Assembly (NCBI GenBank): GCA_947084925.1
Contig: CAMTUJ010000027.1
Coordinates: forward strand, 62,001-126,000
DNA from: JAGPUQ01 sp947084925
GTDB taxonomy: Bacteria > Pseudomonadota > Gammaproteobacteria > Pseudomonadales > Porticoccaceae
Direction of reading: 5' to 3'
Length of the DNA stretch: 64,000 nucleotides
A model generated the notes under the pieces. It saw only the letters and a program-made list of their open reading frames with translations, had not been told where the DNA came from and did not search any database. The translations under genes and the position numbers were made by a program. Numbering within the stretch: position 1 is the first letter of the stretch; every line of letters starts with the position of its first letter. Below, piece by piece: positions 34,821 to 43,926 of this stretch.

Positions 34821-34836
34821 TGGCACATGTTTTGCT
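34821..34836 (+). promoter_or_regulatory. sigma54 (-24/-12) promoter of glnA
   Basis: TGGCAC-ATGTT-TTGCT is a perfect match to TGGCAC-N5-TTGCW, with GG and GC separated by 10 bp. It sits about 80 bp before the glnA ATG. The -24 element is the right half of a GTGCC-GAAT-GGCAC dyad (34813-34826). Confidence 0.88.
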
Positions 34837-34917
34837 GAATCGTGCGTACTTTGCCCCGTCGGCACAGACCCCCGGCGCGGCCATTGCCATCAAAAAAGAT
34901 CCCTTTGGAGGAGCAGA

Positions 34918-36321
34918 ATGTCAAAGACGTTGGAGTTGATCAAAGAAAGTGAAGCGCGCTGGATCGATCTGCGTTTCACCGATACCAAGGGCAAGGAGCA
35001 CCACGTTTCCCTCCCCTCCACCGAGGTCAACGACAGCTTCTTCGAAGACGGCAAGATGTTCGACGGCTCGTCCATCTCCGGCTGGAAAGGCATCAACGAA
35101 TCCGACATGGTGCTGATGCCCGATGACAGCACCGCTATCCTGGATCCGTTCACCGACGACGCGACCGTCATCATTCGCTGCAACATCGTGGAACCCACCA
35201 CGATGCTGGGTTACACCCGCGACCCGCGCTCCATCGCCGACCGCGCGCAGGAATACATGCGCTCGACCGGCATCGCGGATTCGGTTTTGTTTGGACCCGA
35301 ACCCGAATTTTTCGTTTTCGACGAGGTGAAGTGGGGCGCGAGCATGAGCGGCGCCTTTTACAAAATCGCTTCCGAAGAGGCCGCCTGGGCGTCGGAGCAC
35401 GACTTCCCGACCGGCAACCGCGGCCATCGCCCGGGCGTCAAGGGCGGTTATTTCCCGGTCCCGCCGGTGGATACGCTGCACGACCTGCGCGCCGCCATGT
35501 GTGACGCCATGACCAGCATGGGTCTGGTGGTGGAGGTGCATCACCACGAAGTTGCCACCGCCGGCCAGTGCGAGATCGGCGTCGGTCCGAATACCCTGAC
35601 CAAGAAGGCCGATGAAGTCCAGATCCTGAAGTACTGCGTCCACAACGTCGCCCACGCCTACGGCAAGACCGCAACCTTCATGCCCAAGCCGCTGGTCGGC
35701 GACAACGGCTCCGGCATGCACTGCCACCAGTCCCTGTCAAAGGACGGCAAGAACATCTTCACCGGCGATGTGTACGCGGGCCTGTCGGAAACCGCGCTGT
35801 ATTACATCGGTGGCATCATCAAACACGCGCGCGCGATCAATGCGTTCAGCAACCCGGCCACGAATTCGTACAAGCGCCTGGTACCCGGCTACGAAGCGCC
35901 GGTGATGCTCGCCTACTCGGCCCGCAACCGCTCCGCATCCATCCGGATTCCGTTCATCGCCAACCCCAAGGCGCGACGCATTGAAGTGCGCTTTCCGGAC
36001 CCGGCGGCCAACCCTTACCTGGCATTCACCGCGCTGCTGATGGCGGGCCTCGATGGCATCAAGAACAAGATCCACCCCGGCGACGCCGCCGACAAGGATC
36101 TCTACGACCTGCCTCCCGAAGAAGCCAAAGCGATTCCCACCGTGTGCGGCTCGCTGGAGCAGGCACTGGCTGCGCTGGACGCCGACCGCGCGTTCCTGAC
36201 CGTGGGCGGCGTGATGGATGACGACATGATCGACGCCTACATCGAACTCAAACAGATCGAGGTGGATCGCCTGCGCATGACCACTCATCCGGTGGAATTC
36301 GACATGTACTACAGCGTTTGA
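34918..36321 (+). CDS. glnA: type I glutamine synthetase
   Basis: A 467-residue ammonia-assimilating enzyme of the GSI-beta type. Visible are the Asp50 loop (D49 in KMFDGSS), metal and ATP residues in FGPEPEFFVFD and PGYEAPV, and the adenylylation site Y396 in KDLYDLPPEE, so GlnE control is expected. The ATG at 34918 has GGAGGAG upstream; the longer open frame begins before the sigma54 promoter and is not coding. Transcription from the NtrC-dependent promoter links it to ntrBC downstream. Confidence 0.97.
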   Translation: MSKTLELIKESEARWIDLRFTDTKGKEHHVSLPSTEVNDSFFEDGKMFDGSSISGWKGINESDMVLMPDDSTAILDPFTDDATVIIRCNIVEPTTMLGYTRDPRSIADRAQEYMRSTGIADSVLFGPEPEFFVFDEVKWGASMSGAFYKIASEEAAWASEHDFPTGNRGHRPGVKGGYFPVPPVDTLHDLRAAMCDAMTSMGLVVEVHHHEVATAGQCEIGVGPNTLTKKADEVQILKYCVHNVAHAYGKTATFMPKPLVGDNGSGMHCHQSLSKDGKNIFTGDVYAGLSETALYYIGGIIKHARAINAFSNPATNSYKRLVPGYEAPVMLAYSARNRSASIRIPFIANPKARRIEVRFPDPAANPYLAFTALLMAGLDGIKNKIHPGDAADKDLYDLPPEEAKAIPTVCGSLEQALAALDADRAFLTVGGVMDDDMIDAYIELKQIEVDRLRMTTHPVEFDMYYSV

Positions 36322-36381
36322 GGCACTTCAGTCACTGAGACGATACCGCCTCCAGGGTGGTATCCTCCGCTTGTCAAAAAA

Positions 36382-36409
36382 GCCCGGCCGCCCAGCCGGG
36401 CTTTTTTTT
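36382..36409 (+). terminator. intrinsic terminator after glnA
   Basis: A perfect 7-bp GC stem (GCCCGGC / GCCGGGC) with loop CGCCCA, flanked by six A on the left and eight T on the right. It is strong for glnA and could also act in reverse. A TATAAT at 36415-36420 just after it may restart transcription for the DUF4124 gene. Confidence 0.9.
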
Positions 36410-36462
36410 CGGGCTATAATCGGTCTCGGCCTCATTCAGTCCACGCATCGGAGTGCAGGACC

Positions 36463-37068
36463 ATGACCCTTCAGCGCGCGCAAGCCCTTGTGGATGGACA
36501 CCAACTCCGCGACACCAGCGTCCTGCGGCGCGCGGCGGCAATCTGTTGTGTCCTGGTGTCCTGCGCAACCCTGGCCGACTCCGCGGACCCGACCATCTAT
36601 CGTGTCATCGACGCGCAGGGCAAGGTTTCCTACACCGACACACCGCCCAAAGACGGCACCGCCGAGCCGGTCACCCTCAAGGAAGTGAATACCCAGCCGG
36701 CCATGGAGGCGCGCAAAGCCCAAGCGCCCGCACCGGACGCGGCGGCGAATCCCTATACACGCATCGAAATCGCAAGCCCCGCCAACGACAGCACGATTCC
36801 GCCGGGACAGCTCAGTGTCGTCGTCCAGTTACAACTGGAGCCCGCGTTGCAGCCCGGCCACAGGGTCCAGTTTTATCTCGACGGCAAGCCCCAAGGGCGG
36901 GCGGCGGCCGCGATCGCCATCACTTTGAATGACCTGTATCGGGGCAGCCGCGCGATTCACGCCGCCATCGTCGATGCCAAGGGCGCCCAGGTGGCGCAGA
37001 GCAACAGTGTGGTAATCCACGTCAAACGCACATCCGTGAAGCTGAGACCTCCGGGCGCACAGCGCTGA
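36463..37068 (+). CDS. exported DUF4124-domain protein
   Basis: A 201-residue protein with an N-terminal hydrophobic segment (about 22-38, AAAICCVLVSCATLADS) and the DUF4124 core IYRVIDAQGKVSYTDTPP (about 45-62). A C-terminal beta-rich region follows (about 98-190). The family is periplasmic and of unknown function. Its place between glnA and ntrBC is widely conserved in gammaproteobacteria such as Pseudomonas, but a role in nitrogen control has not to my knowledge been shown. An AGGA ribosome-binding site precedes the ATG. Confidence 0.85.
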   Translation: MTLQRAQALVDGHQLRDTSVLRRAAAICCVLVSCATLADSADPTIYRVIDAQGKVSYTDTPPKDGTAEPVTLKEVNTQPAMEARKAQAPAPDAAANPYTRIEIASPANDSTIPPGQLSVVVQLQLEPALQPGHRVQFYLDGKPQGRAAAAIAITLNDLYRGSRAIHAAIVDAKGAQVAQSNSVVIHVKRTSVKLRPPGAQR

Positions 37069-37087
37069 CCAGCGCACGGCCGGCAAC

Positions 37088-37104
37088 CGCACTGACCTGG
37101 TGCG
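37088..37104 (+). promoter_or_regulatory. NtrC-type site upstream of ntrB
   Basis: CGCACT-GACCT-GGTGCG matches the NtrC consensus at 9 of 12 arm positions and has perfect 5-bp symmetry (CGCAC / GTGCG). Its centre lies about 100 bp upstream of the start site expected from the sigma54 element at 37172-37187. Confidence 0.5.
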
Positions 37105-37171
37105 GATGACTCAAGCGAGCCGCCTGTGATCGGGCACGCGGCAGCGCAACCTGAACAAACACCGGTGAAAA

Positions 37172-37187
37172 TGGCCCAATACTTGCT
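37172..37187 (+). promoter_or_regulatory. sigma54 (-24/-12) promoter of ntrBC
   Basis: TGGCCC-AATAC-TTGCT differs from TGGCAC-N5-TTGCW at one base and keeps GG and GC exactly 10 bp apart. It is 27 bp before the ntrB ATG. Confidence 0.68.
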
Positions 37188-37214
37188 GCCTCAGAGGCTA
37201 CCCGAGGTGGTCAG

Positions 37215-38345
37215 ATGTCGATAAGCCAACACATTCCTCTACCGACACCCGAATCGCTGCTGCTGGACAACCTGAAAACAGCAATCGTGGTGCTGGATGC
37301 CGACTTGCATGTCCAGTACCTGAATACCGCGGCCGAAACCTTGATCGAAGCGAGCGCGAGCCGGCTGCGCGGCGCCCAGTTCGTCAGCTGCTTTGCCGAG
37401 CCCGCGCCCCGGCGCGCCCTGCTGCGACAAGCGCTCGATGAGCAGCAGCCCTATACCGAACGTACGGTCAAGCTGGTATTGGTCGACGGGCGCGAAATCA
37501 CCGTGGATTACACGGTGTCGCCCATTCAACGCAAAGCGGAAGCCCTGCTGCTGGTCGAAATGCAGCCCATGGACCGCAGCCTGCGGATCGGTCGGGAACG
37601 CGCCCTGCTGTCCGCGAACGACACCTCGCGCAATCTGATTCGCGGCTTGGCGCACGAGATCAAGAACCCGCTGGGCGGCATCCTGGGCGCGTCCCAGTTG
37701 CTGGCCCAGGAACTGGCCCGCGACGACCTGCGGGAATACACCGATATCATCATCGCCGAGACCGAACGGCTGCGGCAGCTGGTGGATCGCCTGCTCGGGC
37801 CCTCGCAGCCGGCGCAACTCGCGGCGGTCAACATCCACGAGATCACCGAGCGGGCGGCAGCCCTGGTCGAAGCGGAGACCGGCGGGCAATTGCGGATCCA
37901 GCGCGAATACGACCCCAGCATCCCGGACATCAGCGCCGATCGCGGCAAGCTGATACAGGCGACGCTGAATCTGGTGCGCAATGCCATGCAGGCCGTCGAG
38001 GCCGCGGGCCGCATCGCCGACGGCAGCGCGCGCGTGATCCTGCGCACCCGCGTGGTCAATCATTTCACCATCGGCGGGCACCAGCATCGCATCGTCTGCC
38101 GCCTCGACGTCATCGACAACGGCGGGGGTATCCCCGACGAGATCAGCGACCGCATCTTCTACCCGATGGTCAGCGGGCGCCCCAACGGCACCGGCCTCGG
38201 CCTGCCCATCGCACAATCCGCCATTCAGCTGCATCGAGGCCTCATTGAATGCGACAGCGTGCCGGGCCATACCCGGTTCTCCATTTATCTGCCCATCCAA
38301 TCAACGCGCGGACCCCTGCATGAAGCCGACCATCTGGATCGTTGA
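37215..38345 (+). CDS. glnL: nitrogen regulation sensor histidine kinase NtrB
   Basis: A 376-residue soluble kinase: N-terminal PAS domain (about 15-125), dimerisation helix with phosphoacceptor H147 in GLAHEIKNPLGG, and an ATPase domain with NLVRNAMQA, DNGGGIP and GTGLGLPIAQ. With PII it sets the phosphorylation of NtrC according to nitrogen status. There is no membrane segment. It overlaps ntrC by 26 nt. Confidence 0.95.
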   Translation: MSISQHIPLPTPESLLLDNLKTAIVVLDADLHVQYLNTAAETLIEASASRLRGAQFVSCFAEPAPRRALLRQALDEQQPYTERTVKLVLVDGREITVDYTVSPIQRKAEALLLVEMQPMDRSLRIGRERALLSANDTSRNLIRGLAHEIKNPLGGILGASQLLAQELARDDLREYTDIIIAETERLRQLVDRLLGPSQPAQLAAVNIHEITERAAALVEAETGGQLRIQREYDPSIPDISADRGKLIQATLNLVRNAMQAVEAAGRIADGSARVILRTRVVNHFTIGGHQHRIVCRLDVIDNGGGIPDEISDRIFYPMVSGRPNGTGLGLPIAQSAIQLHRGLIECDSVPGHTRFSIYLPIQSTRGPLHEADHLDR

Positions 38346-39738
38346 CGACGACAAATCCATCCGCTGGGTGATGGAGCGCGCACTCGAAAAAGCGGACATG
38401 ACGGTAGAGTGCTTCGAAGATGCTCAAAGCGTCCTCAAGCGCCTCGATCGCGGTCTGCCCGATACCCTGATCAGCGACATTCGCATGCCCGGCATGAATG
38501 GCCTGGAACTGCTGGAGCGGTTGCGCCGGGAAAATCCCGCCATGCCGGTGATCATTACCACCGCGCACTCCGATCTCGACAGCGCCGTGGCGGCGTATCA
38601 GGGCGGCGCTTTCGAATACCTGCCCAAGCCGTTCAATATCGACGAACTGGTCTCGGTGACCCGGCGCGCGATCGAATACGCGCGCGAGAAGAGCACGGCG
38701 GCAAAGCCGATGGAGGCCGAAGTCTCCAGGGAAATCATCGGCGAAGCGCCGGCGATGCAGGAGGTGTTCCGCGCCATCGGCCGGCTCTCCCATTCGAACA
38801 TCACGGTGTTGATCAATGGCGAGTCAGGCACCGGCAAGGAGCTGGTCGCGCGCGCTCTGCATCGCCACAGCCCGCGTCAGGACCAGCCGTTTATTGCGCT
38901 GAACATGGCGGCGATTCCCCATGATCTGATCGAGTCGGAGCTGTTTGGGCACGAGAAGGGCGCCTTTACCGGCGCGGCCCAGCGCCGTGTGGGGCGCTTC
39001 GAGCAGGCCGATGGCGGTACTTTGTTCCTGGATGAAATCGGTGACATGCCGCCGGAAGCACAAACCCGCCTGCTGCGCGTGCTCGCGGACCGCGAGTTCT
39101 ACCGCGTCGGCGGTCACACCCCCGTCAAGGTCGATGTCCGGATCATCGCCGCGACCCACCAGAATCTCGAAATCCTGGTGGGTGAACACCGGTTTCGCGA
39201 GGACCTGTTCCACCGCCTGAACGTGATTCGTATCCATCTGCCGCGGCTGTCGGATCGTCGCGAAGACCTGCCGCAACTCATGCAGCACTTCTTCAAGACT
39301 TCCGCCGAGGAACTCAATGTCGAGCCCAAAATACTGTCGCAGGAAGCGCGTGCTTACCTGTGCGGCTTGCCCTGGCCCGGCAATGTGCGGCAACTGGAGA
39401 ACACCTGTCGCTGGCTGACGGTAATGGCGGCGGGGCGCGAGGTGCTCAAATCCGACCTCCCGCCCGAGTTGCTCGCCATCGACACGCCCAGTCCCCGCGC
39501 GGCAGGCGACTGGGAGCAGTCGCTGCGGCGCTGGATCGGCAGTCAGCTTGCCAGCGGGGCGCACGACATTCTGGGCACGGCCACTCCCGCGTTTGAGCGC
39601 GCCGCCATCGAGACCGCGCTCGAGTACACCGCGGGCCGCAAGCGCGATGCCGCCGAACTGCTGGGCTGGGGCCGTAATACGCTGACCCGGAAAATACAGG
39701 AACTGGGAATTGCGGATGACCGCGACAACGAGGCCTGA
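38320..39738 (+). CDS. glnG: nitrogen regulation response regulator NtrC
   Basis: A 472-residue sigma54 activator. The receiver has D53 and K103. The AAA+ domain has Walker A GESGTGKE (167-174), the sigma54-contact loop GAFTGA (214-219) and Walker B TLFLDEIGD (234-242). The C-terminal Fis-type HTH is AAELLGWGRNTLTRKIQELG. The ATG at 38320 (MKPTIWIVDDD) is the correct start; the frame is open 25 codons further into ntrB. It should act on the -24/-12 promoters at glnA and ntrB. Confidence 0.96.
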   Translation: MKPTIWIVDDDKSIRWVMERALEKADMTVECFEDAQSVLKRLDRGLPDTLISDIRMPGMNGLELLERLRRENPAMPVIITTAHSDLDSAVAAYQGGAFEYLPKPFNIDELVSVTRRAIEYAREKSTAAKPMEAEVSREIIGEAPAMQEVFRAIGRLSHSNITVLINGESGTGKELVARALHRHSPRQDQPFIALNMAAIPHDLIESELFGHEKGAFTGAAQRRVGRFEQADGGTLFLDEIGDMPPEAQTRLLRVLADREFYRVGGHTPVKVDVRIIAATHQNLEILVGEHRFREDLFHRLNVIRIHLPRLSDRREDLPQLMQHFFKTSAEELNVEPKILSQEARAYLCGLPWPGNVRQLENTCRWLTVMAAGREVLKSDLPPELLAIDTPSPRAAGDWEQSLRRWIGSQLASGAHDILGTATPAFERAAIETALEYTAGRKRDAAELLGWGRNTLTRKIQELGIADDRDNEA

Positions 39739-39779
39739 CAAGGGCCGCAAGAGTCTGTCAGGCCCCGCGGACGGCGGCG

Positions 39780-40262
39780 CTACGCGGCGGTTCCGCCGGC
39801 CGCGCGCTGGGCGGCGGCCTGGCGATACAGCCCGTCGAAATTCACCGGGGGCAACAGCAGTGGCGGAAAGCCGCCGCGCATCACGGTGCTGTCCACCGCC
39901 TCGCGCGCGTAAGGGAAGAGCACCGTCGGACAATGGACGTTCAGCACCTGGGTCAGTTCCGCTTCTTCCAGACCGGAGATCATGAATACGCCCGCCTGAT
40001 GGATTTCGACCAGATACAGCGTCTGCGCGCCGTCCTTCAGGGTGACCGTCAGGGTCAACATCACTTCGTAGCGATCCGGTTCCAGCCGCCGCACGCCGAT
40101 GCCCATCTCCTGCGCCGCCTGCGCCTGTCCTTCGCGCGTGAGCACATCCGGGCCGGCCGGGGTTTCAAACGACATGTCTTTGACGTAGATCCGCTGAATG
40201 GCCATCTGGGGACCACGATCCCCGCTGGAGTTGCCGGCAGTGGCGTTGCTGTCGGAAGTCAT
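39780..40262 (-). CDS. secB: protein-export chaperone SecB
   Basis: A 160-residue tetrameric chaperone that keeps preproteins unfolded and hands them to SecA. The family core IYVKDMSFETP, YLVEIHQAGVF and LNVHCPTVLFPYAREAVDSTVMRGGFPPLLLPPVNFDGLY-like blocks are evident. It starts 4 nt inside the grxC stop region (ATGA overlap), so rhodanese-like gene, grxC and secB form one operon, as in many gammaproteobacteria. Confidence 0.96.
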   Translation of the reverse strand: MTSDSNATAGNSSGDRGPQMAIQRIYVKDMSFETPAGPDVLTREGQAQAAQEMGIGVRRLEPDRYEVMLTLTVTLKDGAQTLYLVEIHQAGVFMISGLEEAELTQVLNVHCPTVLFPYAREAVDSTVMRGGFPPLLLPPVNFDGLYRQAAAQRAAGGTAA

Positions 40263-40555
40263 GCTTCGGGTTCTCCGGAAGTGTTGGGTGCAACGGCTTC
40301 GGACGGGCTCAACAGCTGGTCGAGCACGCCCTCGCGCTCAAGGGCCAGCAGATCGGTAAAGCCGCCGACGTGATAATCGTCAATCCAGATTTGGGGCACG
40401 GTATCACGTCCGCTGCGGGCTTCCACCTCGCGGCGCAGGGCGGCGTTGCCGTCGACCGCGATATCCTCGAATGCCACGCCGCGCTGACGCAGAAACAGGC
40501 GCGCCCCGATGCAGTAGGGGCAGAAGCGGGTGCCGTAGAGCAACACCGACGGCAT
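40259..40555 (-). CDS. grxC: glutaredoxin 3
   Basis: A 98-residue glutathione-dependent disulfide reductase. The dithiol active site is C12-P-Y-C15, followed by TVPQIWIDDYHVGGFTDL, which holds the conserved cis-proline and glutathione-binding GG. A C-terminal extension of about 12 residues is unremarkable. The ATG at 40555 overlaps the preceding TGA by one base (TGATG); the frame stays open upstream within the neighbouring gene. Confidence 0.93.
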   Translation of the reverse strand: MPSVLLYGTRFCPYCIGARLFLRQRGVAFEDIAVDGNAALRREVEARSGRDTVPQIWIDDYHVGGFTDLLALEREGVLDQLLSPSEAVAPNTSGEPEA

Positions 40556-40965
40556 CAGGACACCACTGGCAGGCTCTGGCCCTGCCATTCGGCCATACCG
40601 CCGCGCAGGCGCTGCACCTTGAACCCGGCGCGGCGCAGGGTGCGGCCGGCACCGGCCGCCTGCTGTCCGAGTTTGTCGACCAGAATCACGATGCGATCGC
40701 GCGCGGATTCGAGTTCAGCCATGCGGACATCGAGCTGCGCAAGGGGGATGTTGATCGCCTGGTTGATATGCCCGGACTGGTACTCTTTCGCATCACGAAT
40801 ATCGACCAGGAGAGCCTCGCCGCCATTGAGCAGGCGCGTGACATCATGCACCGACAACTGCTTGCCGGCCTTGAAGTGTTCAAGCACCACGAACAGGTAA
40901 ACCAGCGCCAGAAACAGGCTGACCAGCAGCCACTGCGCGCTGACAAAAACCAGGAAATCCGCCAC
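40555..40965 (-). CDS. membrane-anchored rhodanese-like protein (YibN type), catalytic Cys absent
   Basis: About 136 residues: one N-terminal membrane helix (about 9-28) and a rhodanese fold with LLVDIRDAKEYQSGHINQAINIP. The active-site loop reads ILVDKLGQQAAG with no cysteine, so it is not a sulfurtransferase; E. coli YibN also lacks it. The GTG start at 40965 has GAGG 6 nt upstream; an ATG at 41022 would add 19 atypical residues. It leads the grxC-secB operon. Confidence 0.85.
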   Translation of the reverse strand: MADFLVFVSAQWLLVSLFLALVYLFVVLEHFKAGKQLSVHDVTRLLNGGEALLVDIRDAKEYQSGHINQAINIPLAQLDVRMAELESARDRIVILVDKLGQQAAGAGRTLRRAGFKVQRLRGGMAEWQGQSLPVVS

Positions 40966-41130
40966 CCGCAACCTCGTTGCCACACCGCCATCCGAACGGC
41001 GGCGTAGTATACACAGGCACATCCCGCCCCGCTGTTGCCGTCAGCGCGACCGGGCCAAATAGTTTTTCCCGCCTCGAGCCAGTACCATGGCGTCCTTTTC
41101 CGCAACTCCCCGCAGGGCAGTATCCCACAG

Positions 41131-42705
41131 ATGGAAAATGGCAAACGCCCTACCGTTTTGCTGATCCTGGACGGCTGGGGACACAGCGAAACCAGCGCCC
41201 ACAATGCCCTCCACGCGGCGCAAATCCCGGTCTGGAACAGACTCTGGGCACAATGTCCCCACACCCTCATTTCGGGCTCCGGCCTGGATGTGGGTTTGCC
41301 CGACGGCCAGATGGGCAACTCGGAAGTCGGCCATATGACGCTGGGGGCGGGCCGGGTTCTCTACCAGAACCTCACCCGCATCAATGCCGCGCTCGCCAGC
41401 GGCGAATTTGACGCCAACCCAATCTATCTCGCGGCAATCGATCGCGCCATCGCGGCCGGAGGCGCGGTACATATCCTTGGGCTGCTGTCCCCGGGCGGCG
41501 TCCACAGCCATGAAGAACACCTCCGGGCCGCCGTTGCGCTGGCGGCGAAACGTGGCGCGCGGCGCGTGTATCTGCACGCCTTCCTGGACGGTCGGGATAC
41601 GCCGCCGCGCAGTGCCGAAGCATCCTTGCAGCGCACCCGGGAGGTGTTTGCGGCGCTGGGTTGCGGGCGCATCGCGTCGATCTGCGGCCGCTACTACGCC
41701 ATGGACCGGGATCACCGCTGGGATCGCACCGAGCGCGCCTACGACATGCTCACCGCGGCGACGGCGCCGTTTCGGGAAGCCGATCCGATCAGCGCGCTGC
41801 GCGCCGCCTACGCGCGCGACGAAAACGACGAGTTCGTGCAGCCCACGCTCGTGCAAGGCCCCGGTGAAGCGGATGCCCCGATTCGCTCCGGCGACGCGGT
41901 GATCTTCATGAACTTCCGCCCCGACCGCGCGCGACAACTCACCCAGGCGCTGGTCGAGCCGGAGTTCACCGGGTTTGCGCGCAAGCAGTGGCCCAGGCTG
42001 AGCGATTTCGTGACCACCACGGAATACGAAGCGAACCTGCCGGTGCACTGTGCTTTTCCGCCGGCGTCTCTCACCAACTCCCTTGGTGAATATCTGGCGA
42101 ACCTGGGCAAAACCCAGCTCCGCATTGCCGAGACCGAGAAATACGCCCATGTGACCTTCTTTTTCAGCGGTGGTCGCGAAGCCTGTTATCCGGGCGAGGA
42201 ACGCATCCTGATCCCGTCGCCCCAGGTGGCGACCTATGACCTCAAGCCCGAGATGAGCGCATTCGAGATCACCGACCGACTCGTCGAGGCCATCGCCGGG
42301 CGGCATTTCGACCTGATCGTATGCAATTTCGCCAACGGAGACATGGTTGGCCATACGGGGATCTTTGCCGCCGCCGTGCGAGCGGCGGAGGCGCTCGACA
42401 TCTGCATCGGACGCATGGTCGCGGCCCTGGAGGCCGTCCAGGGCCAATGCCTGATCACCGCCGATCACGGCAATCTGGAGCAAATGGAGGAAGACGGCCA
42501 ACCGCTTACCTCCCATACCACGCTGCCGGTGCCCCTGGTCTACGTCGGTCCCCGAGACATCGGACTGGCCGCGGGTGGCACCCTGGCCGACGTCGCGCCG
42601 ACCCTGCTGACGCTGATGGACCTGCCATTGCCGGCGGAAATGACCGGCCACTCGCTGCTGGCCGCTGATTCCGGCGAACCCCGGAGCGCGCGAGCGCGGG
42701 GGTGA
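41131..42705 (+). CDS. gpmI: 2,3-bisphosphoglycerate-independent phosphoglycerate mutase
   Basis: A 524-residue di-metal alkaline-phosphatase-fold enzyme of glycolysis and gluconeogenesis. The metal site begins LLILDGWG (D14), the phosphoserine is S64 in MGNSEVGHMTLGAGR, and later ligands are in NFRPDRARQ, FANGDMVGHTG and ITADHGN. The ATG at 41131 is the normal N-terminus; upstream codons in frame are not coding. It overlaps envC by 4 nt. Confidence 0.96.
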   Translation: MENGKRPTVLLILDGWGHSETSAHNALHAAQIPVWNRLWAQCPHTLISGSGLDVGLPDGQMGNSEVGHMTLGAGRVLYQNLTRINAALASGEFDANPIYLAAIDRAIAAGGAVHILGLLSPGGVHSHEEHLRAAVALAAKRGARRVYLHAFLDGRDTPPRSAEASLQRTREVFAALGCGRIASICGRYYAMDRDHRWDRTERAYDMLTAATAPFREADPISALRAAYARDENDEFVQPTLVQGPGEADAPIRSGDAVIFMNFRPDRARQLTQALVEPEFTGFARKQWPRLSDFVTTTEYEANLPVHCAFPPASLTNSLGEYLANLGKTQLRIAETEKYAHVTFFFSGGREACYPGEERILIPSPQVATYDLKPEMSAFEITDRLVEAIAGRHFDLIVCNFANGDMVGHTGIFAAAVRAAEALDICIGRMVAALEAVQGQCLITADHGNLEQMEEDGQPLTSHTTLPVPLVYVGPRDIGLAAGGTLADVAPTLLTLMDLPLPAEMTGHSLLAADSGEPRSARARG

Positions 42706-43823
42706 AACGCATTGCGCTTGCCTGGTGCCTCGCCAGCCTCGCTGCCGGTACCGGTGCCGGTGCCGGGGATGAGGCCGGCAAATTGCAGAAACTGCGCGGC
42801 GAGATCGGGGCTCACGAGCAACGCGTGCAACAGACCGACGCCCGGCGTGCCGCGCTGGAGAGTCAACTCCAGCAAGCCGAGACCCGTCTTGCCGAACTGC
42901 ACGAGCGTCACACCCATCTCGCCCGGCGCGTCGCGGCCGGCGAGGCGGAATTGAACGTGCTGGACCAGCAGCGGACGGCGCTCCAGCAGACGGCGACACA
43001 GCAATCGCAACGACTGGCCGCCGACGCCGCCGTAGCCTACCGGCTCGGCCGCAGCGAACCCCTGAAAATGCTGCTCAACATGGAGGATCCCCAGCAGGCC
43101 CGCCGCATGATGGCCTATTACGGCCGCTTCATTACCGCGCGCGCCGGGCAGCTGACCGGCTACCAGACTACCCTTCAGGAACTGGACGCCACCACCGCCG
43201 CCATTGCGGCGCGCCAGTCGTTGCTGGAAGCCGACCGTACCGCGCTGGGCGACGCCCTGCGTCAGCAGCAAGGGCAACAAACCGCACGCCGCGATGCCAT
43301 GGCGGCACTGGCTCGTGACCTGACGGACGAGCGCGCGCGGCTACGGCAGCTCAAGACCGAAGAACAGCGTCTGCGCGACCTGCTCGATCGACTCGCCCGC
43401 AGTGCCAGCGCGGCAGGCAACGGCCCCTTCGCAAAGCAGGCGGGTAAGCTGCCGTGGCCGGTGAATGGCAAGCCGCTCAATCGCTTTGGGGCCAGCCGCG
43501 CCAGTGCATTACCCTGGACCGGCTGGATGATCGAAGTCCAGGAGGGCAGCGAAGTCCACGCGATCCACGCCGGCACGGTGGTGTTCGCGGACTATCTGCG
43601 CGGTCACGGTCAGCTCATCATCGTCGACCATGGCGGCGGCTATCTCAGTCTTTATTCGCACAATCAGGCCCTGCTCAAGAACACCGGCACTCGGGTGCAG
43701 GGTGATGAGGTGATCGCCCGCGCCGGCGCCAGTGGCGGCCTTGAGCGCAGCGCGCTCTATTTCGAGATCCGGCAGGGCGGAAAAACCCTGGACCCGGCCG
43801 TCTGGCTGCGCAAGCGGAGGTAA
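42702..43823 (+). CDS. envC: murein hydrolase activator EnvC (degenerate LytM)
   Basis: A 373-residue periplasmic protein: signal peptide, a long coiled coil (about 25-110 and 145-235), then a LytM/M23 domain (about 250-370). The zinc-binding residues of active M23 enzymes are lost: the HxGxD position reads NRFGAS and the HxH position reads LYFEIR. This is as in EnvC, which activates AmiA/AmiB at the septum rather than cutting peptidoglycan. The GTG start overlaps gpmI (GTGA). The gpmI-envC-ctpA order is common. Confidence 0.93.
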   Translation: MKRIALAWCLASLAAGTGAGAGDEAGKLQKLRGEIGAHEQRVQQTDARRAALESQLQQAETRLAELHERHTHLARRVAAGEAELNVLDQQRTALQQTATQQSQRLAADAAVAYRLGRSEPLKMLLNMEDPQQARRMMAYYGRFITARAGQLTGYQTTLQELDATTAAIAARQSLLEADRTALGDALRQQQGQQTARRDAMAALARDLTDERARLRQLKTEEQRLRDLLDRLARSASAAGNGPFAKQAGKLPWPVNGKPLNRFGASRASALPWTGWMIEVQEGSEVHAIHAGTVVFADYLRGHGQLIIVDHGGGYLSLYSHNQALLKNTGTRVQGDEVIARAGASGGLERSALYFEIRQGGKTLDPAVWLRKRR

Positions 43824-43926
43824 CGCGCGGCCCGGGCCGCCGGCTGTGACCTCGCGGTGACCAGGCATGACGCTGTTATGATTGCCGCGCGGCTTGCCGC
43901 TTTTGCGTACCGAGGATTCCGATACC

